Shown here one piece after another: positions 38,038 through 45,734 of a stretch of 64,000 bases of DNA. A program made the position numbers and the translations under genes. The first letter of the stretch is position 1. Each line of letters begins with the position of its first letter. The DNA is taken from positions 1-64,000 of IMG/VR virus record IMGVR_UViG_3300009104_000017. The stretch is one strand, 5' to 3'. This DNA is from a virus. A model generated the notes under the pieces. It did not search any database. It had not been told where the DNA came from and worked only from the letters and a program-made list of their open reading frames with translations.

Positions 38038-38845
38038 TATACCTACAAGAGATGACAGACGCCAAATGATGGACATACAACTGCGAGAAACTGGTTTTGA
38101 AATACCTGAAGAAGGTAAAAAGAATGAAGAAGGATTTGAAGCTCCTGATTTGCGGGTAGAGTGGACTACGCACATGAAGTATAATATACTTGGTAGTGAT
38201 ATAACTGATGAGTGGTTAGAAGAAAATGGTTTTGGATTATTTAATTGGCGTATTGAACCAGAGGTGGCTGCATTACTAGACGATGATGTGGATGATTGTT
38301 GGTGGTCTAGAGATTTAACAAAGGGAGAAATAGGATGTGCTCTAAGTCATTGGGGTATATGGAAAGAGTGTGAAAACTACGATAAACCTATAATGATATT
38401 GGAAGATGATGCTAAATTTGATAGTAATATGGAACTTAAAAGAGATATAGCTATTGATACTTTAGAATTGATGGGTAAAGATTGGGATATACTATACTTA
38501 GGAAGATTTCCTGTAAAACCACATCTGGAAGAAAGATTAACTGAGACTATAGTTATGCCTAAATTTTCTTATTGCACATATGCATATTGTTTGTCTCCGA
38601 AAGGTATAAAAAGATTGCTGGCTTATAACCTTGAAAAGAGTATAATACCTGTTGATGAATTTATGTCTTCAACATATATCGTACATCCCCGAATGGACGT
38701 AAGTCTTAAATACCCCCCTTCATTAGTAGTTTATGCTATGGACCCCGTTATTGTTGAACAAAGACCTAAACATGAAGTTGGAAGTGATACTGGATTACCA
38801 CCAGAATTTAGACCAGTGTGGGACCCAAATGGATGGAAAAAATGA
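38018..38845 (+). CDS. GT25 family glycosyltransferase
   Basis: 275 residues. TFVINIPTRDDRRQMMDIQL at the start, KGEIGCALSHWGIWKECENY, then PIMILEDDAKFDSN with the LEDDA motif, DWDILYLGRFP and a C-terminal YCTYAYCLSPKGIKRLL: the order expected of glycosyltransferase family 25, which contains bacterial LPS and animal collagen beta-galactosyltransferases. Coupled by ATGA to the PLOD-like hydroxylase gene. I infer that both act on the same substrate. Confidence 0.85.
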   Translation: MRTFVINIPTRDDRRQMMDIQLRETGFEIPEEGKKNEEGFEAPDLRVEWTTHMKYNILGSDITDEWLEENGFGLFNWRIEPEVAALLDDDVDDCWWSRDLTKGEIGCALSHWGIWKECENYDKPIMILEDDAKFDSNMELKRDIAIDTLELMGKDWDILYLGRFPVKPHLEERLTETIVMPKFSYCTYAYCLSPKGIKRLLAYNLEKSIIPVDEFMSSTYIVHPRMDVSLKYPPSLVVYAMDPVIVEQRPKHEVGSDTGLPPEFRPVWDPNGWKK

Positions 38846-39453
38846 TAGAAAAATTATATGCGTATAAGATAGACCCTAAAGGTTGGGCTAAGAAGATGAT
38901 TGCACTAGGAACTAGAGATAATCAGTGGGATTTAGTAGTAGAGAACATTGGACCAGAAATATATAGCTTTCCTTTATTTACTAAAGAAGCGTGTGATATG
39001 ATTATTCAACATGCTGAGAATACAGGTAAATGGACTAAAGCTAGACATGAATTTTATCCTACTACTGATATACTTTTAGAAGATATAGGTTTAAAAGAGA
39101 TGTATGATTATGTATTACATAATTATGCTCATCCTGTAGCTAGAAGATTATGGAAATTAGAAGGTACTAAATGGAATAAGGAATTAACTTCTGAAGATTT
39201 TATAGCCAGATATAAGGCTGAAGAACAAGCAGCATTAGACATACACCATGACCATGCTGATTATACCTTTACATTAGGTCTTAATACTGAATATGAAGGA
39301 GGGGGTACATGGTTCCCTCGTCAACAAGTATTAGCTAATCCTAAATCAGGATATGTTTCTTTATTCCCAAGTGTTACACATAGACATGGTGGAAGACCTA
39401 CTACTAAAGGAACAAGATACATAATAGTATCTTTTGTAAAGAAAGGAGTATAA
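38842..39453 (+). CDS. Lysyl-hydroxylase-like 2OG-Fe(II) dioxygenase
   Basis: 203 residues from the ATGA overlap. Iron ligands: His135/136 and Asp137 (DIHHDHADYTFTLGLN) and His182 in THRHGG. The C-terminal part, EYEGGGTWFPR, then THRHGGRPTTKGTRYIIVSF, follows animal procollagen-lysine hydroxylases (PLOD) nearly position for position, with Arg192 for the 2-oxoglutarate carboxylate. It hydroxylates lysine in peptides. Candidate substrate: Lys in Y positions of the viral collagen-like fibre. The family call is strong; the substrate is inferred. Confidence 0.88.
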   Translation: MIEKLYAYKIDPKGWAKKMIALGTRDNQWDLVVENIGPEIYSFPLFTKEACDMIIQHAENTGKWTKARHEFYPTTDILLEDIGLKEMYDYVLHNYAHPVARRLWKLEGTKWNKELTSEDFIARYKAEEQAALDIHHDHADYTFTLGLNTEYEGGGTWFPRQQVLANPKSGYVSLFPSVTHRHGGRPTTKGTRYIIVSFVKKGV

Positions 39454-40014
39454 ATGGAAAAATCAATAATTGTAATAGATGGTTTTTATAACGAACCAGA
39501 AAGAATAAGAAATGAAGCTCTTTCTATGGATTTTAATATAACAGGTAATTATCCCGGTAATAGAACTGTACCATTACCAGAAGGAGACGTAAGAGAATTT
39601 TTAGAAAGAATTATTGGTACAAAAATAGATGAGATGAGCTGGAATATAGGAGAATATACTGGAACTTATCAATTTGTGCCAGAAGGAAGTAATACATGGG
39701 TACATGCAGACAGACATACTGATTGGTCTTGTGTTGTATATTTACATCCAAACCCGAAAGAAAACTCAGGCACCTCCTTTTATAAACATAAAGAAACAGG
39801 TTCTGTAGAATGGGATGATGTCTTTGCAGGTGAAGTTGTAGAAAATGATGGAGATGACTGGGATAAATGGATAAGAACTGATACAGTATCTAATAGATTT
39901 AATAGAGCTGTTTTATTTAGAGGAAAAATGTGGCATGCAGCTGATGAATATTTTGGAACAACAAAAGAAGATGCAAGGTTATTTCAGACCTTCTTCTTCA
40001 ATGAGGTGAAATAA
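39454..40014 (+). CDS. 2OG-oxygenase-like protein, DUF6445 type
   Basis: 186 residues. NTWVHADRHTDWSCVVYLHP, ENSGTSFYKHKETG, and NRAVLFRGKMWHAADEYFG are the core of a double-stranded beta-helix with His and Asp ligands, like DUF6445 proteins near secondary metabolite and phage genes. Likely iron-dependent hydroxylase of unknown target. Directly after the PLOD-like gene. Confidence 0.7.
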   Translation: MEKSIIVIDGFYNEPERIRNEALSMDFNITGNYPGNRTVPLPEGDVREFLERIIGTKIDEMSWNIGEYTGTYQFVPEGSNTWVHADRHTDWSCVVYLHPNPKENSGTSFYKHKETGSVEWDDVFAGEVVENDGDDWDKWIRTDTVSNRFNRAVLFRGKMWHAADEYFGTTKEDARLFQTFFFNEVK

Positions 40015-40628
40015 TGGAAAGAAAAAATGTATATGTAGATATAAGAGATGAAGAAAATAGTGAAAGTACTATCAATATGGCAGACTATTACTTCTTTAGA
40101 AACGCTTTCAATGATGAAGAAATTGAACGTATAAAGAAAATAGCAATGAAATACCCTGCTCTAAATGCAGGAACAGGACAAGAATATAGTGCATCAGAAG
40201 ATGATAGTGTTAGGAAGAGCACTATAAGATGGATGTATGATGAAGTGGGTGAATTAGATTGGGTTTATAAACGATTGTTTGAAATGGCTAATGAAGCTAA
40301 TAATCATTTATGGGATTTTAATTTATCTCATGCTGGAGAAGTATTGCAATATACTGAATACCCACCAGATGGAGGTCATTACGACTGGCATATAGATTGT
40401 GGACACCATATGCAGGCCCAGAGGAAAATAAGTATTACAGTGCAATTAAATGATGACTATGATGGTGGCGAACTACAATTATGGCGTGGACAGAGTCCTG
40501 CAACTGCACATAAAGAAAAGGGAACAGTTGTTATATTCCCTTCTTATATGTTACATAGAGTTGCGCCTGTAACAAAAGGTACTAGAAATTCACTTGTATT
40601 ATGGATAGGAGGAGACCATTACCGATGA
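40014..40628 (+). CDS. 2OG-Fe(II) oxygenase, PKHD-like
   Basis: 204 residues. GHYDWHIDCGHHMQAQRKIS gives the HxD pair, GGELQLWRG follows and LHRVAPVTKGTRNSLVLWIGG holds the third His and 2OG-binding Arg. Typical of PKHD-type hydroxylases widespread in marine phages. Substrate unknown. Confidence 0.83.
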   Translation: MERKNVYVDIRDEENSESTINMADYYFFRNAFNDEEIERIKKIAMKYPALNAGTGQEYSASEDDSVRKSTIRWMYDEVGELDWVYKRLFEMANEANNHLWDFNLSHAGEVLQYTEYPPDGGHYDWHIDCGHHMQAQRKISITVQLNDDYDGGELQLWRGQSPATAHKEKGTVVIFPSYMLHRVAPVTKGTRNSLVLWIGGDHYR

Positions 40629-41176
40629 TAATAATAGATAATTTTTTAGAAGATGAAGTTATGCTTCAGAATATATCAAACAAAAACGGTGATTTCTGGA
40701 AAATAGGTTATCACTGGTGGAGTGGATGGTGGAATAATTCACCTAATACTTTAAGACAAAAATTAGTTGAGAAAATATGGACAGACCATAGAGTTCCTAT
40801 ATTGGATGAAGTTATGGGTTTTGAACATTGGGTAGGTATTCTTAATAAAGAAAATACTATAGGTAATGAAAAGGGATATGCTTTAAACCACCATTTTGAT
40901 AAAGATGAAGGAGGTGGTGACTTGAAACCTATGATTGGTACTGTATATTACCCTCCTATGGGAGAACCACAGTGTGAAGGTGGATATCTAAAGGTTTATG
41001 CTGGTAACAGTCGTGATGCTCCTTATGAGCTTATAGCTCCTGTTCCTAATAGGTTAGTTGTATTTGATGCTACACAATTACATGCAGTAACAGAAATTCC
41101 AAAAGGTAATAGATATGCAATAGCTATTAACTTATGGAGTGAAAAACCAACTACAGAGATGGTGGAGGAAATATAA
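40625..41176 (+). CDS. 2OG-Fe(II) oxygenase-like protein
   Basis: 183 residues from an ATG at the ATGA overlap and a GGAGGAG site. YALNHHFDKDEGGGDLKPMI, GTVYYPP, GGYLKVYAGNS and FDATQLHAVTEIPKGNRYAI match the double-stranded beta-helix of this superfamily with HxD, His and Arg. Third or fourth oxygenase in tandem. Substrate unknown. Confidence 0.75.
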   Translation: MIIIDNFLEDEVMLQNISNKNGDFWKIGYHWWSGWWNNSPNTLRQKLVEKIWTDHRVPILDEVMGFEHWVGILNKENTIGNEKGYALNHHFDKDEGGGDLKPMIGTVYYPPMGEPQCEGGYLKVYAGNSRDAPYELIAPVPNRLVVFDATQLHAVTEIPKGNRYAIAINLWSEKPTTEMVEEI

Positions 41177-41979
41177 TGCATTACAAACAAAAATTAAGTA
41201 ATTATTATTCACCGTTTATTCATGCTAACGGCCCTTCTAAATTTGAGGAAAGTTGGGATAGAACAGTTAATAGATATTTTGAGGAACCACCAGTTAAAGG
41301 TACTGTTCCAGATGATTTAACTGTAGTAACTTGGTCTATACCTACTGAAAGAACATTGCTACAGAACTGTTTCAGACATTATGGTATAGAGGATAGGCTT
41401 GTAGTTATACCTCTAAGTGAACCAGTAGATTTCTTAGACAAAATTAGGCAAATGAATAAATATCTAGGTAAGATTAAAACTAAGTATGTTATGGCCTTAG
41501 ATGCTACAGATGTTATGCCCTTTGGTTTTGATGCCTGCACCCTTGCTTTACAATCTTTTAAAAATAAAAATGTGAAAGCTATCTTTGGTGCTGAGCTATC
41601 ACAATGGCCAAATCCTAAAACAATGAAAGGTATAGCTATGCCTACTGGAGATGCACCATTTGAAATGGGTTCATGGATAAGTGATTTAAGAAAGGTTAGA
41701 GAATTAGAAGAAGTATATGAATGGTTAGGTTCTCCTTTCAAACATTTGTGTAGTGGTACATGGATAGGAGAAAGAGAGTATATGATAGATTTCTATAGTG
41801 AATGTATGAGTAAAATACCTGAAGGACATTATGATGAAGGTTTATTTGGTGGAGACCAAGGATTTATAACTTTAGTAGCTGGGAGAAGATTTCCAGATGT
41901 TGTGTTAGATAGTCAGAGTCAAATATTTTTAAGTTTGGCATTTACTGATGAAAGTAATGTAGAATTAGCTATAGATTGA
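41176..41979 (+). CDS. Glycosyltransferase resembling the PLOD GT domain
   Basis: 267 residues. Sequence order fits the glycosyltransferase domain of animal lysyl hydroxylase LH3: a DxxD at 109-112 (YVMALDATDV), FGAELSQWPNP at about 137-147, CSGTWIGER at 192-200, GGDQGFIT around 225-232 and LDSQSQIFLSL at 244-254. In LH3 this domain acts on galactosyl-hydroxylysine of collagen. Together with the hydroxylase and GT25 genes it suggests a hydroxylysine glycosylation pathway. Assignment is from motif order by eye. Confidence 0.72.
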   Translation: MHYKQKLSNYYSPFIHANGPSKFEESWDRTVNRYFEEPPVKGTVPDDLTVVTWSIPTERTLLQNCFRHYGIEDRLVVIPLSEPVDFLDKIRQMNKYLGKIKTKYVMALDATDVMPFGFDACTLALQSFKNKNVKAIFGAELSQWPNPKTMKGIAMPTGDAPFEMGSWISDLRKVRELEEVYEWLGSPFKHLCSGTWIGEREYMIDFYSECMSKIPEGHYDEGLFGGDQGFITLVAGRRFPDVVLDSQSQIFLSLAFTDESNVELAID

Positions 41980-41980
41980 G

Positions 41981-41998
41981 GGAAAGCTTTATATACTA
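41981..41998 (+). promoter_or_regulatory. BRE/TATA promoter
   Basis: GGGAAAGCTTTATATACTAG, just after the preceding stop, upstream of a leader with a strong hairpin. Confidence 0.72.
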
Positions 41999-42016
41999 GC
42001 TTATACTAAGTATATA

Positions 42017-42038
42017 AGGACACCACGTTGGTGCTCCT
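42017..42038 (+). promoter_or_regulatory. Leader hairpin next to the start codon
   Basis: AGGACACCA and TGGTGCTCCT form a 9-bp stem with one bulge and a CGT loop, ending 3 bases before the ATG at 42042. It would limit or regulate translation. Confidence 0.5.
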
Positions 42039-42041
42039 ACA

Positions 42042-42248
42042 ATGGAGAATAATATGGAAGAAAATGATATGAAACAAGTTATTTCTTTTTTCTCAAACGA
42101 GGAAGTTAAAGTTGTTTGGAGAGAAGAAGATAAAACAAAAGTAGGAAGAGGTAAAATAACACATGATGATGATAATTTTGTGTATTTGGCCGGAGAGAAA
42201 GGAAAAGTAATAGTCAATAAGAAAGACGTTATTGCAATAAAACAATGA
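42042..42248 (+). CDS. Small beta-barrel, Sm-like protein
   Basis: 68 residues: acidic start then five strands (EVKVVWREEDKTKVGRGKI; DDDNFVYLAGEKGKVIVNKK; DVIAIKQ) like the short Sm/SH3-type barrel. Sm-like proteins bind RNA; the hairpin in its own leader could then be a target. Sm membership is a guess. Confidence 0.5.
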   Translation: MENNMEENDMKQVISFFSNEEVKVVWREEDKTKVGRGKITHDDDNFVYLAGEKGKVIVNKKDVIAIKQ

Positions 42249-42874
42249 ATTACAGCGATGATTTTAAATTTGTCTGGTGGTCTACAGGAGGAGCAGCCAC
42301 TAGAAGCGTATGTGGAGTATTACAACAATCTTTTGGTTTAAACCCTAAAAACCCTGATGGAGCATCAAGTCATGATGTTGGTATTCCTGAGCACTGTTCT
42401 GATTATAAAATTATATGTAATGTTAGAAACCCATATTCTTGGTTCGTTTCTGCCTTTACAGATGAAGATATGTATAAACTTAAGTCAGAAGGGGAGCGTT
42501 TAAACTTTAGTGAATGTGTAAGAACCCCAGAATGGTTTAGAAAAATAGCTTTAAATGTTCATATATCTGAAAGATGGGAAGAATTAGGCATAAGAAACCC
42601 TGATTATTATATTAAAATGGAAGATATACGTGGTAGTATAGAGAATATTCCTATATTACAACCTACACCTGACATCGATTGGTCTTTACATGAAGAGAAT
42701 CAATATAAGCATAAAGATGACGATAGTGGAACTTATAGAAGTTATGATGAAAAAGGAGTACGTAATGATTGGAAGAAATATTATACTCAAGAATTAGCGG
42801 ATATAATATATAATCATCCAGAAATAAAAAAAATGTTTGACCTAACGGGTTATGACAGGGATAGTTGGAAATGA
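42245..42874 (+). CDS. Sulfotransferase
   Basis: 209 residues. A 5'-phosphosulfate loop-like STGGAATRSVCGVL at 13-26, a 3'-phosphate motif NVRNPYSWFVSAF near 58-70, and a C-terminal YTQELADIIYNHPEIKKMFD typical of PAPS-dependent carbohydrate sulfotransferases. Probably decorates glycans on the virion or host. Coupled by ATGA. Confidence 0.8.
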   Translation: MNYSDDFKFVWWSTGGAATRSVCGVLQQSFGLNPKNPDGASSHDVGIPEHCSDYKIICNVRNPYSWFVSAFTDEDMYKLKSEGERLNFSECVRTPEWFRKIALNVHISERWEELGIRNPDYYIKMEDIRGSIENIPILQPTPDIDWSLHEENQYKHKDDDSGTYRSYDEKGVRNDWKKYYTQELADIIYNHPEIKKMFDLTGYDRDSWK

Positions 42875-43251
42875 AATTAGTATTCGATTTAGACAATGTA
42901 ATATGTACACCCCCTAAAGGTATACAATATGGTGTTGTTGATTATATAAAGAATGCTAAACCTATAGAAGATGTGGCTGAGTTTATAGCTTGGTGTTATC
43001 CAAACCATGAAATAATTATATGGGCTAATAGGCCCAACGATTTAGCTGTTAAATTAGAAACAGAAAAATGGTTAGAGTTACATGGTATAAAATACCATAG
43101 ATTATTATTAGATAAGCCTGAAAATCCGGTGTTTGTTAATGAGACGCCTTCTCATGCAAAGTTTTATAAACACCTAGGGGATTTGGGTATTATCGCAGAA
43201 CTATACGAGGAATGGAAAAATGAAAGAAAAGGAAGTAAAGGATACGCATGA
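42871..43251 (+). CDS. HAD-like phosphatase
   Basis: 127 residues. LVFDLDNVICTPPKG holds the HAD nucleophile Asp6 and Asp8, EIIIWANRPNDLA is motif II-like, and HRLLLDKPENPVFVNE is near the end. Similar to small phosphatases of capsule and nucleotide metabolism in phages. Start at ATGA. Confidence 0.7.
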   Translation: MKLVFDLDNVICTPPKGIQYGVVDYIKNAKPIEDVAEFIAWCYPNHEIIIWANRPNDLAVKLETEKWLELHGIKYHRLLLDKPENPVFVNETPSHAKFYKHLGDLGIIAELYEEWKNERKGSKGYA

Positions 43252-43546
43252 TGCAGAAACATTAGGTTCAGTTGGACCTTATGTTAAAGTAACATGGAAT
43301 GATGCTGCTAGCTCGTGGAAGCAGTATAGAATAAATGCAGAAAACCCTTCTGAACACCTTACAGTGTGTGAAACTATAGGAGAAATGGTCGCTAAAGATG
43401 ATAAGGCTATAGTTTTAGTTATGCACGGCTCACGATGTGATGGTTGTGATATAATGGCTATACCTAGAGATTGGTGTCAGAAGATAGAAGTAATGGAGAT
43501 AACAGGAGAATGTATTTCAGAGAATTTGGAATCCCAGCAAGAATAG
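43220..43546 (+). CDS. Protein of 108 residues, unknown
   Basis: Strands plus HGSRCDGCDIMAIP with a CXXC, ending acidic. Overlaps the HAD gene by 32 bases and the primase by 37. Not recognised. Confidence 0.55.
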   Translation: MKEKEVKDTHDAETLGSVGPYVKVTWNDAASSWKQYRINAENPSEHLTVCETIGEMVAKDDKAIVLVMHGSRCDGCDIMAIPRDWCQKIEVMEITGECISENLESQQE

Positions 43547-44583
43547 CTAGAGCATACTCACCTGAAGAATTAGAAGAACTAGTAGAGAAATATAATGGTA
43601 AAAAAAGCTGTTATACTAGTATTTATGTCTTCGATAACTTAAAAGACAATGATGGTAAGCCTAGTTATGATTCTGCCGTTATTAATGGTATATGGTTTGA
43701 TTTCGACCATAATAAAGATGTAAGTAAATGTCTTATGGATATTAGAAAATTCATCAATAAATACTGTAAACCTAGAAAAATAACACCACGTATTTATCTA
43801 ACAGGTGGTAAGGGTTTTCAGATGAATATAGATTTTAAAACTCCTTTAGATATACTCGATGAACAAAAGAGAGATAGTCTAAGGAAATATTTAACGTATT
43901 TGAAAAAAGAATACAGATTAAAGACACTTGACCAAGCTTGTATTAATAATAGTGTAGCTTGCTTAAGAAGGATTCCCAATACACAGTATATTAGTAAACT
44001 TACTGGGGAACCAACAGGGGTATGGTGTGTACCTTTATCAGTTGACGAAGTCATGACTATGGATATAGAAGAACTATATGGTCTAGCAATGGAACCTAGA
44101 GATAAACCTGACATAGTCCGAAGCAGTCGTGCTCAGAGAGATATGATTGACTTCATGTGTGATGTAGCTGGTATCAAGCACACCATCTCTAATAGTGGAG
44201 ATTATCTTATAGAAAAGCTTAGAGAATCATCTACAGGCTTTACTAAGCATATATTATATAGTAAAGATAGGCTCTATAAAGCACCTAGAGAGTGTATAAT
44301 TAAGCTAATAGAGACTAATATAGCTAAGGGTAGTAGTAGCTATGAGGAAAACAAAGCAATAGTAGCAGAGCTACTGAATGCTAATTGGGCTTTGACAGAT
44401 ATATCTGCTGTATTCAGATTTATCTATAATGAGCCTGCTGGAGACCATGGGTGGTATAATGACGACCCAACAATCCCCGGCAAACAAATAGTAAAGTTCG
44501 ACCAAAACTTTGGACTTAGGTTCAGAAGCGAAACTCTGAAAGATAGAAATATATGCAAAGAACCTAATTGTCCATGTATTTGA
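43510..44583 (+). CDS. Archaeo-eukaryotic primase
   Basis: 357 residues from the ATG after GGAGA. GIWFDFDHNKD supplies the catalytic Asp64 and Asp66, ITPRIYLTGGKGFQMNIDF the (S/T)GGKG nucleotide loop, LDQACINNSVACLRRIPNT a third motif, and a C-terminal cysteine cluster (ICKEPNCPC) ends the protein. Makes primers for PolB. Helical C-terminal half likely PriCT-like. Confidence 0.85.
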   Translation: MYFREFGIPARIARAYSPEELEELVEKYNGKKSCYTSIYVFDNLKDNDGKPSYDSAVINGIWFDFDHNKDVSKCLMDIRKFINKYCKPRKITPRIYLTGGKGFQMNIDFKTPLDILDEQKRDSLRKYLTYLKKEYRLKTLDQACINNSVACLRRIPNTQYISKLTGEPTGVWCVPLSVDEVMTMDIEELYGLAMEPRDKPDIVRSSRAQRDMIDFMCDVAGIKHTISNSGDYLIEKLRESSTGFTKHILYSKDRLYKAPRECIIKLIETNIAKGSSSYEENKAIVAELLNANWALTDISAVFRFIYNEPAGDHGWYNDDPTIPGKQIVKFDQNFGLRFRSETLKDRNICKEPNCPCI

Positions 44584-44603
44584 GCGAAAGCTTTATATAC
44601 TAC
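44583..44603 (+). promoter_or_regulatory. BRE/TATA promoter
   Basis: GCGAAAGCTTTATATACTACG directly after the primase stop, 20-35 bases before the ATG at 44621. Confidence 0.75.
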
Positions 44604-44620
44604 GATGGAGATAAAGTAAT

Positions 44621-44953
44621 ATGGCAAAAATAGAAAGACTGACCAAACGGGTCAGAGAAATGGAAAAGTGGATAGATGAGAACGAAGGTGGGCCAACATT
44701 AAATAATTTTAATTATTTATTGGATATGCTTAGAAACGCTTCTCAGAATGTAATGCAATTGCAAGAGCAATTTAATACGCAAAGGCAATTACTCGCAGAC
44801 TATCTAACTGAAAAGGAACAGATAGAAGACTGGGACAGTTGGCTTAAGGAGAAGGATAATGCCGTTCAAGAGCAACAAACAGAGGAAGTATCTGTACAAG
44901 AAGAAGCCGAAAGTGGCGAAGAAGCTGTCGAAGCACAAGAAGAAGAGGAGTAA
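44621..44953 (+). CDS. Coiled-coil protein with acidic tail, 110 residues
   Basis: Heptads from 1 to about 70 (IERLTKRVREMEKWIDENEG), then a Glu-rich tail (QEQQTEEVSVQEEAESGEEA). Phage proteins of this form can be scaffolds or DNA mimics. Its partner may be the extremely basic protein encoded next. Confidence 0.6.
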   Translation: MAKIERLTKRVREMEKWIDENEGGPTLNNFNYLLDMLRNASQNVMQLQEQFNTQRQLLADYLTEKEQIEDWDSWLKEKDNAVQEQQTEEVSVQEEAESGEEAVEAQEEEE

Positions 44954-44960
44954 ATAAAGG

Positions 44961-45347
44961 ATGGCACGTAAGAAATTTAAAGATACCTCTGCCAACCGAA
45001 AGAAGAGATGGAATAAGAAATCCCCAATGGCACGTACTGGTAAACAGAACGGAGCATGGAAGGGTGGAAAATCCGCTCATTACTACCGAAGAAAAGCTAA
45101 CGCAGGTAAGAATGAAGTAGTACACCATGTAAGTGGTGGTAAAGGAGGTAAGGGTAAGCCCGGCGTCCATACTGCTAAGACTGCCAAGCGTGGTAACCTT
45201 AAGAAGGTATCTGCTGCACAGCATAACAAATTACATCCAGAAAAGGGTCGTAAAGCCGCAGCAGCTAAAAAACGTAAAGGAACAAAACGTAAAGCACCTG
45301 CTAAACGTAAAACAACAAGAAAGAAAACAACAAGGAGAAAAAAATAA
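44961..45347 (+). CDS. Highly basic protein with HNH-like core and histone-like tail
   Basis: 128 residues. NGAWKGGKSAHYYRRKA and EVVHHVSGGKGGKGKPG with AAQHNKLHP resemble the second-half layout of HNH homing nucleases (NG.WKGG...VVHH..G...N...H...H). The C-terminal 40 residues are Lys/Arg/Ala/Thr repeats like histone H1 (KRKAPAKRKTTRKKTTRRKK). Genome-binding or a degenerate nuclease; not certain. Confidence 0.6.
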   Translation: MARKKFKDTSANRKKRWNKKSPMARTGKQNGAWKGGKSAHYYRRKANAGKNEVVHHVSGGKGGKGKPGVHTAKTAKRGNLKKVSAAQHNKLHPEKGRKAAAAKKRKGTKRKAPAKRKTTRKKTTRRKK

Positions 45348-45484
45348 TGACAAAAAATTGTAAATGTGTAAATTGTGAATGTAAAACATGTAACGCTGAT
45401 GAGACACCATGGGATGGAATCTGGGAATGTGATATAAATTGTAACCATGGTTCAGAAATGGGCGACTGTTGCGTGGAGAACTAA
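45347..45484 (+). CDS. Cys-rich miniprotein of 45 residues
   Basis: NCKCVNCECKTC at the start and GDCCVEN at the end: eight cysteines. Start shares a base with the previous stop. Metal binding likely. Confidence 0.55.
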   Translation: MTKNCKCVNCECKTCNADETPWDGIWECDINCNHGSEMGDCCVEN

Positions 45485-45489
45485 TATTA

Positions 45490-45597
45490 GTGGTTACTAC
45501 TAGTAGTAGTGATATAAAGTGCACGTGTGGTCATCCACCTCCAAGTGCAGCATGTAAGTGCAAAGGAGTAAAAAGAGTATTGGTGGACTATCAATGA
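45490..45597 (+). CDS. Small Cys-containing protein of 35 residues
   Basis: GTG start; CTCGHPPPSAACKCKG is a four-cysteine stretch. ATGA with the next gene. Unknown. Confidence 0.45.
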   Translation: MVTTSSSDIKCTCGHPPPSAACKCKGVKRVLVDYQ

Positions 45598-45683
45598 GTG
45601 GTTGTCCAGTTTGTGGACGAAGAACTGTTATAACACGTTATAATGGGGAAAAATATTGTGTAACTTGTAAAGACTCACCATAA
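45594..45683 (+). CDS. Zinc-ribbon miniprotein of 29 residues
   Basis: GCPVCGRRTVITRYNGEKYC and VTCK make two CXXC-type knuckles. The stop overlaps the next promoter. Confidence 0.55.
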   Translation: MSGCPVCGRRTVITRYNGEKYCVTCKDSP

Positions 45684-45695
45684 GCTTTATATAGG
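45679..45695 (+). promoter_or_regulatory. BRE/TATA promoter of nrdJ
   Basis: CATAAGCTTTATATAGG, overlapping the stop of the zinc ribbon gene, about 45 bases before the ATG at 45735. Confidence 0.68.
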
Positions 45696-45734
45696 TGGGT
45701 CTTCTATAGTAATGAACCGAATAGGAATGATAAA

